This document shows positions 39,243 through 46,388 of a stretch of 64,000 bases of DNA, piece by piece (positions within the stretch are counted from its first letter, which is position 1; the number at the start of each line of letters is the position of its first letter). A model generated the notes under the pieces. It had not been told where the DNA came from and made no database searches. It saw only the letters and a list, made by a program, of their open reading frames with translations. The DNA comes from Streptomyces silvae. GTDB taxonomy: Bacteria; Actinomycetota; Actinomycetes; Streptomycetales; Streptomycetaceae. The position numbers and the translations under genes are program-made. The stretch spans positions 34,417-98,416 of the forward strand of contig NZ_JAERUC010000149.1 of the NCBI RefSeq assembly GCF_016745505.1, written 5' to 3'.

Positions 39243-39820
39243 CACTGCTTCCCCCGCCTCAGCCGGTTGCGCTCCGGCGACGACAGGTGCAGCACCTCGT
39301 AGCGGTCGCCCGGCGCGCCGGACGGCTCGTCCTCCCAGAGGGTGAAGTGGAGCAGCTCCCAGTGGCGCGGATCGACGGCCAGCGCGGCGGCGGCATTGCC
39401 CGGGGTGCCGGCCAGCCGGCGGCTCTCCTCCACCGCGGCCTCCACCGCGGCGGCCGGCCGGACGGTGTCCGCGATCCGCTCGCGGCGGCGGACGGCGGTG
39501 CGGGGGAGTGCCTCCGAGGCCGCACCCTCCGCGTAGTGGAGTCCGGTCCAGTGCTGCACCTCCGGGCGGCCGAAGTCGTCGACGATGCCCTGGAATCCGG
39601 AGCCCCACAGGAAGCTGTTCATGCCCTCCGGGGCTGACCACAGGTACAGCGGGGCGTACTGGTTGACCGGCGAGGCCTCCCCGCGCTCGCGGATCAGGTA
39701 CGCCTTGAGGCCCAGGCCCGGGAAGGCGTCGAGGAGATGCCCCCGGGTCGCGACCCGCTCGCGGATGATCCCCATGTCGTAGTCGGCGGGCAGAGTGATC
39801 TCGTACTGCATGGCGTGCAC
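39239..39820 (-). CDS. DUF4865 family protein
   Basis: A 193-aa soluble protein of a family with no known function. Markers are MQYEITLPADYDMGIIRERV, LGLKAYLIRERG (with a GEASPVNQYAPLYLW segment) and the C-terminal DRYEVLHLSSPE. The GTG at 39820 has GAGGAG with a 7-nt spacer, so the ATG three codons in is not needed. It is flanked by the TetR gene (11 bp upstream) and the phosphotriesterase-like gene (4-bp overlap), so the three are cotranscribed. The fold looks like a ferredoxin-like or monooxygenase-type ABM barrel, but that is a guess. Confidence 0.8.
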   Translation of the reverse strand: MHAMQYEITLPADYDMGIIRERVATRGHLLDAFPGLGLKAYLIRERGEASPVNQYAPLYLWSAPEGMNSFLWGSGFQGIVDDFGRPEVQHWTGLHYAEGAASEALPRTAVRRRERIADTVRPAAAVEAAVEESRRLAGTPGNAAAALAVDPRHWELLHFTLWEDEPSGAPGDRYEVLHLSSPERNRLRRGKQW

Positions 39821-39831
39821 GCGTGTGCTCC

Positions 39832-40410
39832 TCAGGCCGGACGGTCGGTCGTGATGTGCGGGGCGAGCAGGGAGAGCAGTCCGCGCACGGCCGAGTCGAA
39901 GGCGTCCGCCGACCCCGACGCGCGGGCCAGGACATAGCCGCCCTGGACCGTGGCCACGATGGTCGCCGCGACCTCCCGGGGGACGATGCCGGGGGCGAAC
40001 TCGCCCGCCTCCAGGCCCTCCTGGAGGATCCCGGCGAGCCGCTCCCGCAGCCAGCCGATCGTCTCGTCCACCGGGGCGCGCAGCGCGTCGCTGGCCACCA
40101 CCTCGGGATCCATCGTCAGCCGCCCCACCGGGCAGCCCCGCAGCACCTCACGCTCGCGCAGCAGATAGGCCGAGATCCGCTCGTACGCCGATCCCGGGCC
40201 GTCCAGCAGGCGCCCGGCCGTCTCCCGCATCTCGGCGGAGGTGCGGAGCACGGCGGCGAGCGCCAGATCGGGCTTGCCCGCGAAGTGGTGGTACATGCTG
40301 CCCTGGCCGGCCCCCGCCGCCTGCTGGATCGCCTTGGGGCTGGTCCCCACGTAGCCGCGCTCCCACAGAAGCTCCTGGGTGGCCTCGATCAACCGTTCCG
40401 GAGTGCTCAT
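39832..40410 (-). CDS. TetR/AcrR-family regulator
   Basis: A 192-aa repressor. Its HTH is PERLIEATQELLWERGYVGTSPKAIQQAAGAGQGSMYHHFAGKPDLALAAVL, with the C-terminal part CPVGRLTMDPEVVASDALRAPVDETIGWLRERL as in the C-terminal TetR_C_16-like regulators of this type. ATG at 40410 has no ribosome site; TACAGT (40417-40422, reverse strand) lies 6 nt upstream, so it is probably leaderless. The same segment lies inside a 22-bp near-palindrome, so binding would block its own -10 box. It heads the operon with DUF4865 and the phosphotriesterase-like gene. Confidence 0.9.
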   Translation of the reverse strand: MSTPERLIEATQELLWERGYVGTSPKAIQQAAGAGQGSMYHHFAGKPDLALAAVLRTSAEMRETAGRLLDGPGSAYERISAYLLREREVLRGCPVGRLTMDPEVVASDALRAPVDETIGWLRERLAGILQEGLEAGEFAPGIVPREVAATIVATVQGGYVLARASGSADAFDSAVRGLLSLLAPHITTDRPA

Positions 40411-40417
40411 GCGCTCA

Positions 40418-40439
40418 CTGTACATACCAGTAGGTACAG
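40418..40439. promoter_or_regulatory. 22-bp TetR operator overlapping the -10 box
   Basis: CTGTAC (40418-40423) and GTACAG (40434-40439) are the outer arms; TAC/GTA (40425-40427 and 40430-40432) add inner pairs, with two mismatched positions. It overlaps TACAGT, the proposed -10 of the TetR operon. Confidence 0.65.
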
Positions 40440-40606
40440 AATCCACGGGGCGCCGTACACCGGGGAAGCAGGCCCCCGGCCCCGGCGTACTCCCGCCGTC
40501 GTACGCCAACTGCCCTCGGCCGTACGACGCTTCCGGCCGTGGCCGGAGACAGGCTCGTAGATGACAGGAACGCACGGACGAGACCCTCACCGAGGAGCTG
40601 ACCGAG

Positions 40607-40903
40607 ATGAACACCCTGGCGAGCTACGGAGGACCCGGCCCGTGGATCCTCTTCTTCCCGATCATCTGGGCGGTGGTCGCCGTCGGCGTCGTCACACTGC
40701 TGCGCCGCACCGTGTGGCGCAGCCGCCGGGGCCCGTGGCAGCCGCACGGCGTCCGGCGGGGCGGCCCCGCGGGCGAGCAGTCACCGATCGGCCTCCTCGG
40801 CCGGCGGTTCGCCGCGGGGGAGATCGACGAGGACGAGTACTGGCGCAGGCTCTCCGTCCTGGACGAGCCCTACGGCCGCTACGACAAGGACGGCCCGGCG
40901 TGA
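40607..40903 (+). CDS. SHOCT-domain small membrane protein
   Basis: A 98-aa protein with one transmembrane helix near the N-terminus (PWILFFPIIWAVVAVGVVTLL), a basic linker and a C-terminal SHOCT motif (PIGLLGRRFAAGEIDEDEYWRRLSVLDE), the short helical oligomerisation-type element found at the ends of many membrane proteins. ATG 40607 follows GAGGAG with a 9-nt spacer. It lies alone, divergent from the TetR operon. The function of the SHOCT domain is unclear. Confidence 0.85.
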   Translation: MNTLASYGGPGPWILFFPIIWAVVAVGVVTLLRRTVWRSRRGPWQPHGVRRGGPAGEQSPIGLLGRRFAAGEIDEDEYWRRLSVLDEPYGRYDKDGPA

Positions 40904-41010
40904 GCGCGGAAGGCGGCCTCCGGGCCTGAACGCAGCGGAGCGCGTCGATCACGAGTGGATCGACGCGCTCCTGGGTGCGCTGTGCAGTGCGGTGCGCGGC
41001 CGCTCTCCCG

Positions 41011-41535
41011 TCAGCCGACCACGGCCGAGCGGGTGCGTGTCCGTGCCGCCACCGGCTCCATGAATCCCACGACGTCCGAGCCGAACGGGCCGTCGGTCGT
41101 CGACCCGTACACCGGGAGAGGGGGCAGAGCGGTGGTGGACGATGGTGCGGGCAAGGTGAACCAGATGACTTTCCCCGCGTCATCGCTCGGTCGTACACCC
41201 CAGCTCTCGCTGACCGCGGCGATCATCGCCAGTCCGCGCCCGGAGGTGGCGGACTGATCGGCGTCGCACACGGTCGGCAGCCGGGGGTCGTGGTCGTGGA
41301 CGGACACCGTCAGCCGGTCGAGCAGCAGCTCGATCTCGACGGTGCATGATTTGTCCGGCTGTGCATGCCGGTGGACGTTGGTCAGCAGTTCGGTGACACC
41401 GAGCGCTGCCTGGTCGATCAGAGGATCGAGATGCCAGTAGCGCAGTTGCGCCGAAATGATTCTGCGGACCTGACCGATCCGCGACGGCAGGGCCTGGAGC
41501 TCCACCGCGCAGTGCCTGCTTGGCTCGCTGATCAC
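41011..41535 (-). CDS. ATP-binding protein, anti-sigma/RsbW-like serine kinase fold
   Basis: A 174-aa GHKL-fold protein (HATPase_c_2). The N-box is ALGVTELLTNVHRHA, and the G-box area is TSGRGLAMIAAVSESWGV. The N-terminal region RHCAVELQALPSRIGQVRRIISAQLRYW is typical of streptomycete anti-sigma-factor-type kinases, which regulate sigma-B-like factors via an antagonist. The 30-residue C-terminal tail is low-complexity. GTG at 41535 follows GGGGAG with an 8-nt spacer. No sigma factor, antagonist or DUF397 gene is adjacent. A SpoIIE-type phosphatase lies about 2 kb away and is a possible functional partner. Confidence 0.87.
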   Translation of the reverse strand: MISEPSRHCAVELQALPSRIGQVRRIISAQLRYWHLDPLIDQAALGVTELLTNVHRHAQPDKSCTVEIELLLDRLTVSVHDHDPRLPTVCDADQSATSGRGLAMIAAVSESWGVRPSDDAGKVIWFTLPAPSSTTALPPLPVYGSTTDGPFGSDVVGFMEPVAARTRTRSAVVG

Positions 41536-41749
41536 GGCTGCGACTCCCCGAAATAGGTCCGGAAGAAGACGAAGGAACGGATCCAGCAGATGGCTGACTG
41601 CTGTTTCTGGTCATGCGTGGTCCGCCCTGCGTGGCTCCCGGCGGGGGCGGCTTTCGCTGTCACCGCCGGTACACCATCAGTGACGTGTGACCAGCGTGAC
41701 TCAGGGGGTTGGGCTCCGCAACTCGCGGTGTCCGTACCGGACCGTAGCG

Positions 41750-42112
41750 TCAGACGCGCCGTCCCGCGGCGCTGCGCAGGACCTCCAGGAATCTGCGCAC
41801 CGGAGCGGCCCCGCCGGGCCTGCGGTTGCGCTGGCCCATGGTCAGCCGGTACCGCACCCCGTTGATGCGGGCGATCGCCGAGTCGGCGGCCAGGAACCAC
41901 GGCTTGCCCGCGCTCACCGCCGTCACCGGGGCGCTGGCGATCTCCCGCCCGTTGCTCGTCAGCAGGGCGATCCGGCCGTCCTCCACGATCACTTGGCCGG
42001 CCCTGGTCAGTGACCGGGCCCACCGTCGGATGCTGACGTCGCTCGCCCTGAAGTCGGCGGTGCCGAACTCCGGCGCGCCGAAATCCGCAGCGCTGAACTC
42101 TGTCTCGGCCAT
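41750..42112 (-). CDS. hypothetical protein with short pentapeptide-like N-terminal repeat
   Basis: A 120-aa protein. Residues 6-25 show a clear five-residue period: FSAAD FGAPE FGTAD FRASD, each starting with Phe, ending in Asp or Glu, as a short beta-helix-like or disordered repeat. The rest is a small beta-rich domain (VIVEDGRIALLTSNGREIASAPVTAVSA, KPWFLAADSAIARINGVRYRLTMG) reminiscent of a PH-like or GRAM-type fold. ATG at 42112 has GGGGGG 10 nt upstream. It is divergent from the cysteine-synthase-like gene. I do not recognise the family. Confidence 0.6.
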   Translation of the reverse strand: MAETEFSAADFGAPEFGTADFRASDVSIRRWARSLTRAGQVIVEDGRIALLTSNGREIASAPVTAVSAGKPWFLAADSAIARINGVRYRLTMGQRNRRPGGAAPVRRFLEVLRSAAGRRV

Positions 42113-42261
42113 GGCGACTTCGCCCCCCTTGTACCGGCTTCTGCAAGTCTGCCCGTGGAGGGGGCCCTGACACCAGGCCTCATCGCCACCGATTCCGGTC
42201 GCATCCCGCCGGGTCCGGCCGGCTCCCGGTCCTCCGGCGGGACCGTACGGGACGGTGGGGG

Positions 42262-42305
42262 CCCTTGGGCCAAGGGAGGCCTATGGGTCGCCAAAGTAAA
42301 CGTTT
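42262..42305. promoter_or_regulatory. Palindromes in the promoter region of the cysteine-synthase-like gene
   Basis: CCCTTGGGCCAAGGG (42262-42276) is a perfect 15-bp odd palindrome, followed by AAACGTTT (42298-42305), in the AT-richer segment of a 257-bp divergent gap. Either could be an operator; neither is matched to a known regulator here. Confidence 0.4.
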
Positions 42306-42369
42306 GTGCAGGTGGGGGGAATATCGTGGGTCCTACGGAGAACGCCCGTCACCCCGAAGGAGACCGCTG

Positions 42370-43503
42370 ATGGACACCAGTGAGCACACACCCGGCGGTG
42401 GCGTCGTGGAGACCGTCGACGTCGACCGGAGCGACCCTGACTACCGCGCCTGGCTGAAGGAAGCCGTGCGCAAGGTCCAGGCGGACGCCAACCGTTCCGC
42501 GGACACCCACCTCCTGCGCTTCCCGCTGCCGGAGCACTGGGGCATCGACCTCTACCTCAAGGACGAGTCGACGCATCCCACGGGCAGCCTCAAGCACCGG
42601 CTGGCCCGTTCGCTCTTCCTCTACGGACTCTGCAACGGCTGGATCCGCCGCGGCAAACCGGTCATCGAGGCCTCCAGCGGCTCGACGGCCGTCTCCGAGG
42701 CGTACTTCGCGAAGCTGATCGGTGTGCCGTTCGTCGCGGTGATGCCCCGGACCACCAGCCCGGAGAAGTGCCGCCTGATCGAATTCCACGGCGGCCAGTG
42801 CCACTTCGTCGACGACTCCCGCAGGCTGTACGAGGAGTCGGCGGCCCTCGCGGCCGAGACGGGCGGCCACTACATGGACCAGTTCACCTACGCCGAACGT
42901 GCCACCGACTGGCGGGGCAACAACAACATCGCCGAGTCCATCTACCAGCAACTGAGGATGGAGCGGTATCCCGAACCCGCCTGGATCGTCGCCACTGCCG
43001 GCACCGGCGGCACCTCGGCGACCATCGGGCGCTACGTCCGGTACATGCAGCACGACACACGGATCTGCGTACCCGACCCGGAGAACTCCTGTTTCTTCGA
43101 CGGCTGGACCCGACACGACCAACTGGCCACCAGCGACTGCGGATCACGCATCGAAGGCATCGGCAGACCCCGGATGGAGCCGAGCTTCGTGCCCGGAGCC
43201 ATCGACCGGATGATGAAGGTGCCCGACGCGGCCAGCGTCGCGGCGGTCCGGGTGCTGGAGCGGGCCATCGGCCGGAAGGCCGGCGGGTCGACCGGGACGG
43301 GCCTGTGGAGCGCCCTCAGGCTCGTGGCCGAGATGGTGGAACGGGGAACCACGGGAAGCGTCGTCACCCTGTTCTGCGACCCCGGCGACCGCTACCTCGA
43401 CAAGTACTACTCCGACGACTGGCTGAGGGCGCAGGGCCTGGACATCGGGCCGTACACGGAGACCATCGACCACTTCCTGGCCACCGGCACCTGGTCCTCC
43501 TGA
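42370..43503 (+). CDS. PLP-dependent cysteine synthase family protein (possible Cds1-type desulfhydrase)
   Basis: A 377-aa fold-type II PLP enzyme. The Schiff-base motif is HPTGSLKHRLARSL (Lys75), a variant of the NPxGSxKDR of O-acetylserine sulfhydrylases; the substrate loop is EASSGSTAVSEA (rather than TSGNTG) and the phosphate loop is GTGGTSATIG. These substitutions, with SLKHR, are those I associate with the Cds1-like cysteine desulfhydrases of actinobacteria, so it may release H2S from cysteine instead of making cysteine. ATG 42370 has AAGGAG with a 7-nt spacer. It converges on the phosphatase gene with a terminator hairpin between. Confidence 0.82.
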   Translation: MDTSEHTPGGGVVETVDVDRSDPDYRAWLKEAVRKVQADANRSADTHLLRFPLPEHWGIDLYLKDESTHPTGSLKHRLARSLFLYGLCNGWIRRGKPVIEASSGSTAVSEAYFAKLIGVPFVAVMPRTTSPEKCRLIEFHGGQCHFVDDSRRLYEESAALAAETGGHYMDQFTYAERATDWRGNNNIAESIYQQLRMERYPEPAWIVATAGTGGTSATIGRYVRYMQHDTRICVPDPENSCFFDGWTRHDQLATSDCGSRIEGIGRPRMEPSFVPGAIDRMMKVPDAASVAAVRVLERAIGRKAGGSTGTGLWSALRLVAEMVERGTTGSVVTLFCDPGDRYLDKYYSDDWLRAQGLDIGPYTETIDHFLATGTWSS

Positions 43504-43528
43504 GCCGGGCTGCCCTGCGGCACGTCCG

Positions 43529-43547
43529 GGGCCCCCGTCAGGGGCCC
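43529..43547. terminator. Bidirectional terminator between converging genes
   Basis: GGGCCCC (43529-43535) pairs with GGGGCCC (43541-43547) over a CGTCA loop, with a further G-U pair, within 57 bp between two stop codons. Confidence 0.55.
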
Positions 43548-43560
43548 TCGTCCGGGGCTC

Positions 43561-44730
43561 TCATCCGGAGCTGGGAAGGCACTCCACCGCGACCATGGCC
43601 GCGTCGTCGCCCAGGTGGCCGCCCGCATGCCGCAGCAGATCGGTGCAGAGCCACTCGACGAGCGGCCCGGGCCCCGCCCCGGGCCACGAGACCAGCCGCT
43701 CGGCCAGCGGGTAGAAGCGCCCCGAGCCGTCCCGCGCCTCGGTGACGCCGTCCGTGTACAGCAGCAGCATGTCCCCGGCACGGAAGGTGAACAGGTCCTC
43801 CGCGGGCCCGTCGTCCGTCAGCGCCCCGACGCCGAGGGGCGGAGCCGGCTGCGTCGCGTCGAGGGCGTGCACACGTCCGGCCCGCAGCAGCAGGGGCGGG
43901 GGATGCCCGCAGCTGACCAGCCGGAGCTCCTCCTCCGCATCCGGGATGTCCAGGACGGCGGCGGTGACGAAGGCCTCCGCGATGTACGGGCCGGCGGTGT
44001 CCGCGGTGTCCAGGGCGCCCGGGGCGTCCTCGGGCCGGTCGTCCGTCTCGTTCAGGGAGTCGATCCGGTGGGCGGCGACACTGCTCTCCAGGCGGGTGAC
44101 CAGATCGGGCAGGTGCTCCTCCTGGCGGGCCAGCGCACGGAAGGCACCCAGCACCCCCGCGGCACTGCTGATGGCGTCGAGGCCCTTGCCGCGGACGTCA
44201 CCGATGATCAGGCGGGTACCCCGGACCGTGCGGGCGGTCGCGTACAGATCACCGCCGAGCTGGGCCCCGGCCTCGGCCGCCAGGTAGACCGAGGCCAGTC
44301 GCAGCGGACCGCTGCGCCCGGGCAGCGGCCGCAGGATGCTGCGCTGCGCCGCTTCGGCCACGGTGCGCAGCCGCACCATCTCCGCCGCCCTGCGCTCCCG
44401 CAGGTGGGCGAAGAACGTGACGGTGGCGGAGATCAGGAACAGGGCGGCGATCTGGTACATGTGATTGAGGTCGGTGATGCTGGAGCGGGTCACGGCCACG
44501 ACCGCCTGGGCCAGCACCGCGACCGCACCGACCACCGCGGTGGGACGCGGGCCCGCGAACGACGCGGTGAGCGCCGGCGCCGCCACCAGGAACGGCCCGA
44601 GGTGCACCTCGGGCGGGACGTTGATGTCGACGACCGTCACGACGGCGATCAGGGCGAACGGCACCACGAGAAGGGCCCGGCTCCACCGGGACCCGTCCTG
44701 GAGTCCGTCCGCCCACTGCCGTACGTCCAT
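43561..44730 (-). CDS. membrane PP2C/SpoIIE-type protein serine phosphatase
   Basis: A 389-aa protein. Three to four hydrophobic segments (about residues 18-36, 45-62, 66-84, 92-108) anchor it, followed by a SpoIIE phosphatase domain: LGGDLYATARTVRGTRLIIGDVRGKGLDAISSAAGVL (metal Asp and Gly loop), LRLVSCGHPPPLLL, LLLYTDGVTEARD and HLGDDAAMVAVE (final Asp ligands). It should dephosphorylate an anti-anti-sigma-type protein. No sensory PAS or GAF is seen, so the signal is probably sensed by the membrane part. It could partner the RsbW-like kinase at 41011-41535; that is an inference. The ATG is at 44730. Confidence 0.9.
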   Translation of the reverse strand: MDVRQWADGLQDGSRWSRALLVVPFALIAVVTVVDINVPPEVHLGPFLVAAPALTASFAGPRPTAVVGAVAVLAQAVVAVTRSSITDLNHMYQIAALFLISATVTFFAHLRERRAAEMVRLRTVAEAAQRSILRPLPGRSGPLRLASVYLAAEAGAQLGGDLYATARTVRGTRLIIGDVRGKGLDAISSAAGVLGAFRALARQEEHLPDLVTRLESSVAAHRIDSLNETDDRPEDAPGALDTADTAGPYIAEAFVTAAVLDIPDAEEELRLVSCGHPPPLLLRAGRVHALDATQPAPPLGVGALTDDGPAEDLFTFRAGDMLLLYTDGVTEARDGSGRFYPLAERLVSWPGAGPGPLVEWLCTDLLRHAGGHLGDDAAMVAVECLPSSG

Positions 44731-44802
44731 GAGTCCGGGATACCTCAGCAGACCTCTCGCCGCCCCTCCTGGACGGTCGCCGGAGCGCGTTCCCGCGCTC
44801 GC

Positions 44803-45237
44803 TCAGTCGTCGAGCAGGGTGCCGAGCTCACGGGCGAAGACCCGCCGCCCGGCGGTCGCCAGCAGCGGATCGGCCCAGCGGGGCAGCAGCCGTACACGCA
44901 GCTCCTCGACCCAGATCACGTGCGAGCCCGAACCGGTCGGGCAGACGTCGATCGACGCGCGGCCGAGCACCACTGCCCCCCGTTTCTCCAGCCGGCACAG
45001 CCCCGCCCGCCCGGCGGCCGGCGGGGTCCACCGCACGACCTCCATCGGATCGTCGAAGCCCAGCGGCCCCACGCCGGTGCGGGCCACGAAGACCGTGCCG
45101 GTCCGGGTGGGCAGGCCCCCGGGGACCGTGACCGACGTGAACGGAACGCGCCCTCCGTGCCGCTCCCAGTCGGTCACCCGTCGCCACGCCTCGGCGGCGG
45201 GGAGGGGCGTGAAACGCTCGATGCGGAATACGGCCAC
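44803..45237 (-). CDS. SRPBCC-family protein (polyketide cyclase/START-like)
   Basis: A 144-aa protein with the START/Bet v1-like lipid-binding fold. The N-terminus is FRIERFTPLPAAEAWRRVTDWERHGGRVPFTSVTV, and WTPPAAGRAGLCRLEKRG and a TGSGSHVIWVEELRV strand follow, ending in a long C-terminal helix. It has no catalytic motif, so it may bind a hydrophobic ligand. GTG at 45237 has TAGGAT (45244-45249) 6 nt upstream and no ribosome site: another candidate leaderless gene. It follows the DeoR-type gene on the same strand but has its own promoter. Confidence 0.82.
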   Translation of the reverse strand: MAVFRIERFTPLPAAEAWRRVTDWERHGGRVPFTSVTVPGGLPTRTGTVFVARTGVGPLGFDDPMEVVRWTPPAAGRAGLCRLEKRGAVVLGRASIDVCPTGSGSHVIWVEELRVRLLPRWADPLLATAGRRVFARELGTLLDD

Positions 45238-45331
45238 GGTCCGATCCTAGGACGTCCGCCGCCCGTGAGCCCCGCAGGCGGAAGGCGACGGGGCGGTCAC
45301 CGGCGGATCGAGGGGCACCGGGAGGGTCGGA

Positions 45332-46162
45332 CTACTCGTCCGAGGAGCCGTCCGCCACCACCAGGCCCGGGAGATGCTCCTCGATCTCCTGCCTGGCCGC
45401 GTCCGGCAGGCCCGCGTCCGTGACGAAGGCGTCGACCTCGTCGAGCGCCGCGAACGAACTCAGACCCACCGTGCCCCACTTGGTGTGGTCGGCCACCACG
45501 ACGACGCGCCGGGCCGCCCGCACGAAGCGCCGGTTCGTCTCGGCCTCCGCGAGATTGGGCGTGGACAGACCGGCCTCCACCGAGATCCCGTGCACCCCGA
45601 GGAACAGCACGTCGAAGTGGAGCGAACCGATCGCCCGGTCCGCGACCGGCCCGACCAGCGAGTCCGAAGGCGTACGGACCCCACCGGTCAGCACCACCGT
45701 GGCCGCACCGGCCCGCGTACCGCCCGACGCGCCCGGGCGCTGCGCTCCGTGGAACACATCGGCGACCCGCACCGAGTTCGTGACCACCGTCAGCCCCGGT
45801 ACGTCCAGGAGGTGCTGCGCCAGCGCGAACGTGGTCGTACCGCCGGACAGCGCGATCGCGCTGCCGGGCACCGCCATCGCCGCCGCCGTGCGCGCGATGT
45901 CCTCCTTGGCGCTGAGCTCCAGCGTCGACTTGGCCTCGAAACCGGGCTCGTGGGTGCTCGCCTCCACGACCGGGACGGCGCCGCCGTGGACCTTCTCGAT
46001 CACACCCTGACGCGCCAGCGCGTCCAGGTCCCTGCGGATGGTCATGTCGGAGACGCTCAGCTTGCGGGTCAGCTCGTTGACTCTGACCCCGCCGCGCTTG
46101 CGCACATCGTCGAGAATGAGCGCGCGCCGCTGCTCCGCGAGCAGATTCTGGTTCTCGCTCAA
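45332..46162 (-). CDS. DeoR/GlpR-family transcriptional regulator
   Basis: A 276-aa sugar-responsive regulator. The HTH is QRRALILDDVRKRGGVRVNELTRKLSVSDMTIRRDLDALARQGVIEKVHGGAV, the standard DeoR pattern (SxxTIRRDL, HGGA). The effector domain carries IALSGGTTTFALAQHLL (D/GGTTT phosphate-sugar loop) and LFLGVHGIS, then VVADHTKWG (Lys/Asp). TTG at 46162 starts LSENQNLLAEQRRAL, as usual for this subgroup; GGGG ends 7 nt upstream. It is divergent from the hydrolase-like membrane gene. The controlled sugar gene is not adjacent. Confidence 0.9.
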   Translation of the reverse strand: MSENQNLLAEQRRALILDDVRKRGGVRVNELTRKLSVSDMTIRRDLDALARQGVIEKVHGGAVPVVEASTHEPGFEAKSTLELSAKEDIARTAAAMAVPGSAIALSGGTTTFALAQHLLDVPGLTVVTNSVRVADVFHGAQRPGASGGTRAGAATVVLTGGVRTPSDSLVGPVADRAIGSLHFDVLFLGVHGISVEAGLSTPNLAEAETNRRFVRAARRVVVVADHTKWGTVGLSSFAALDEVDAFVTDAGLPDAARQEIEEHLPGLVVADGSSDE

Positions 46163-46388
46163 CGCCGGGCCCCGGTCCTTCCCTCTGTCCGCACGGTCCG
46201 GCAGCGGTCCTGCGGGACGCGCCCATCCTCCCACGCACCCCCGCAGGCCGTCCCACTGGGGAGATTCGGTGAGAGCCGGTGCGGCGGACACCTCCTGTCG
46301 GCGATGGTGGTGACTGCGCATCAGCTCGGATTCATCCGTCACCCCCCACCGGCCGCGCGCCGACGGACCAGAGAGCGAGTCACCGACA

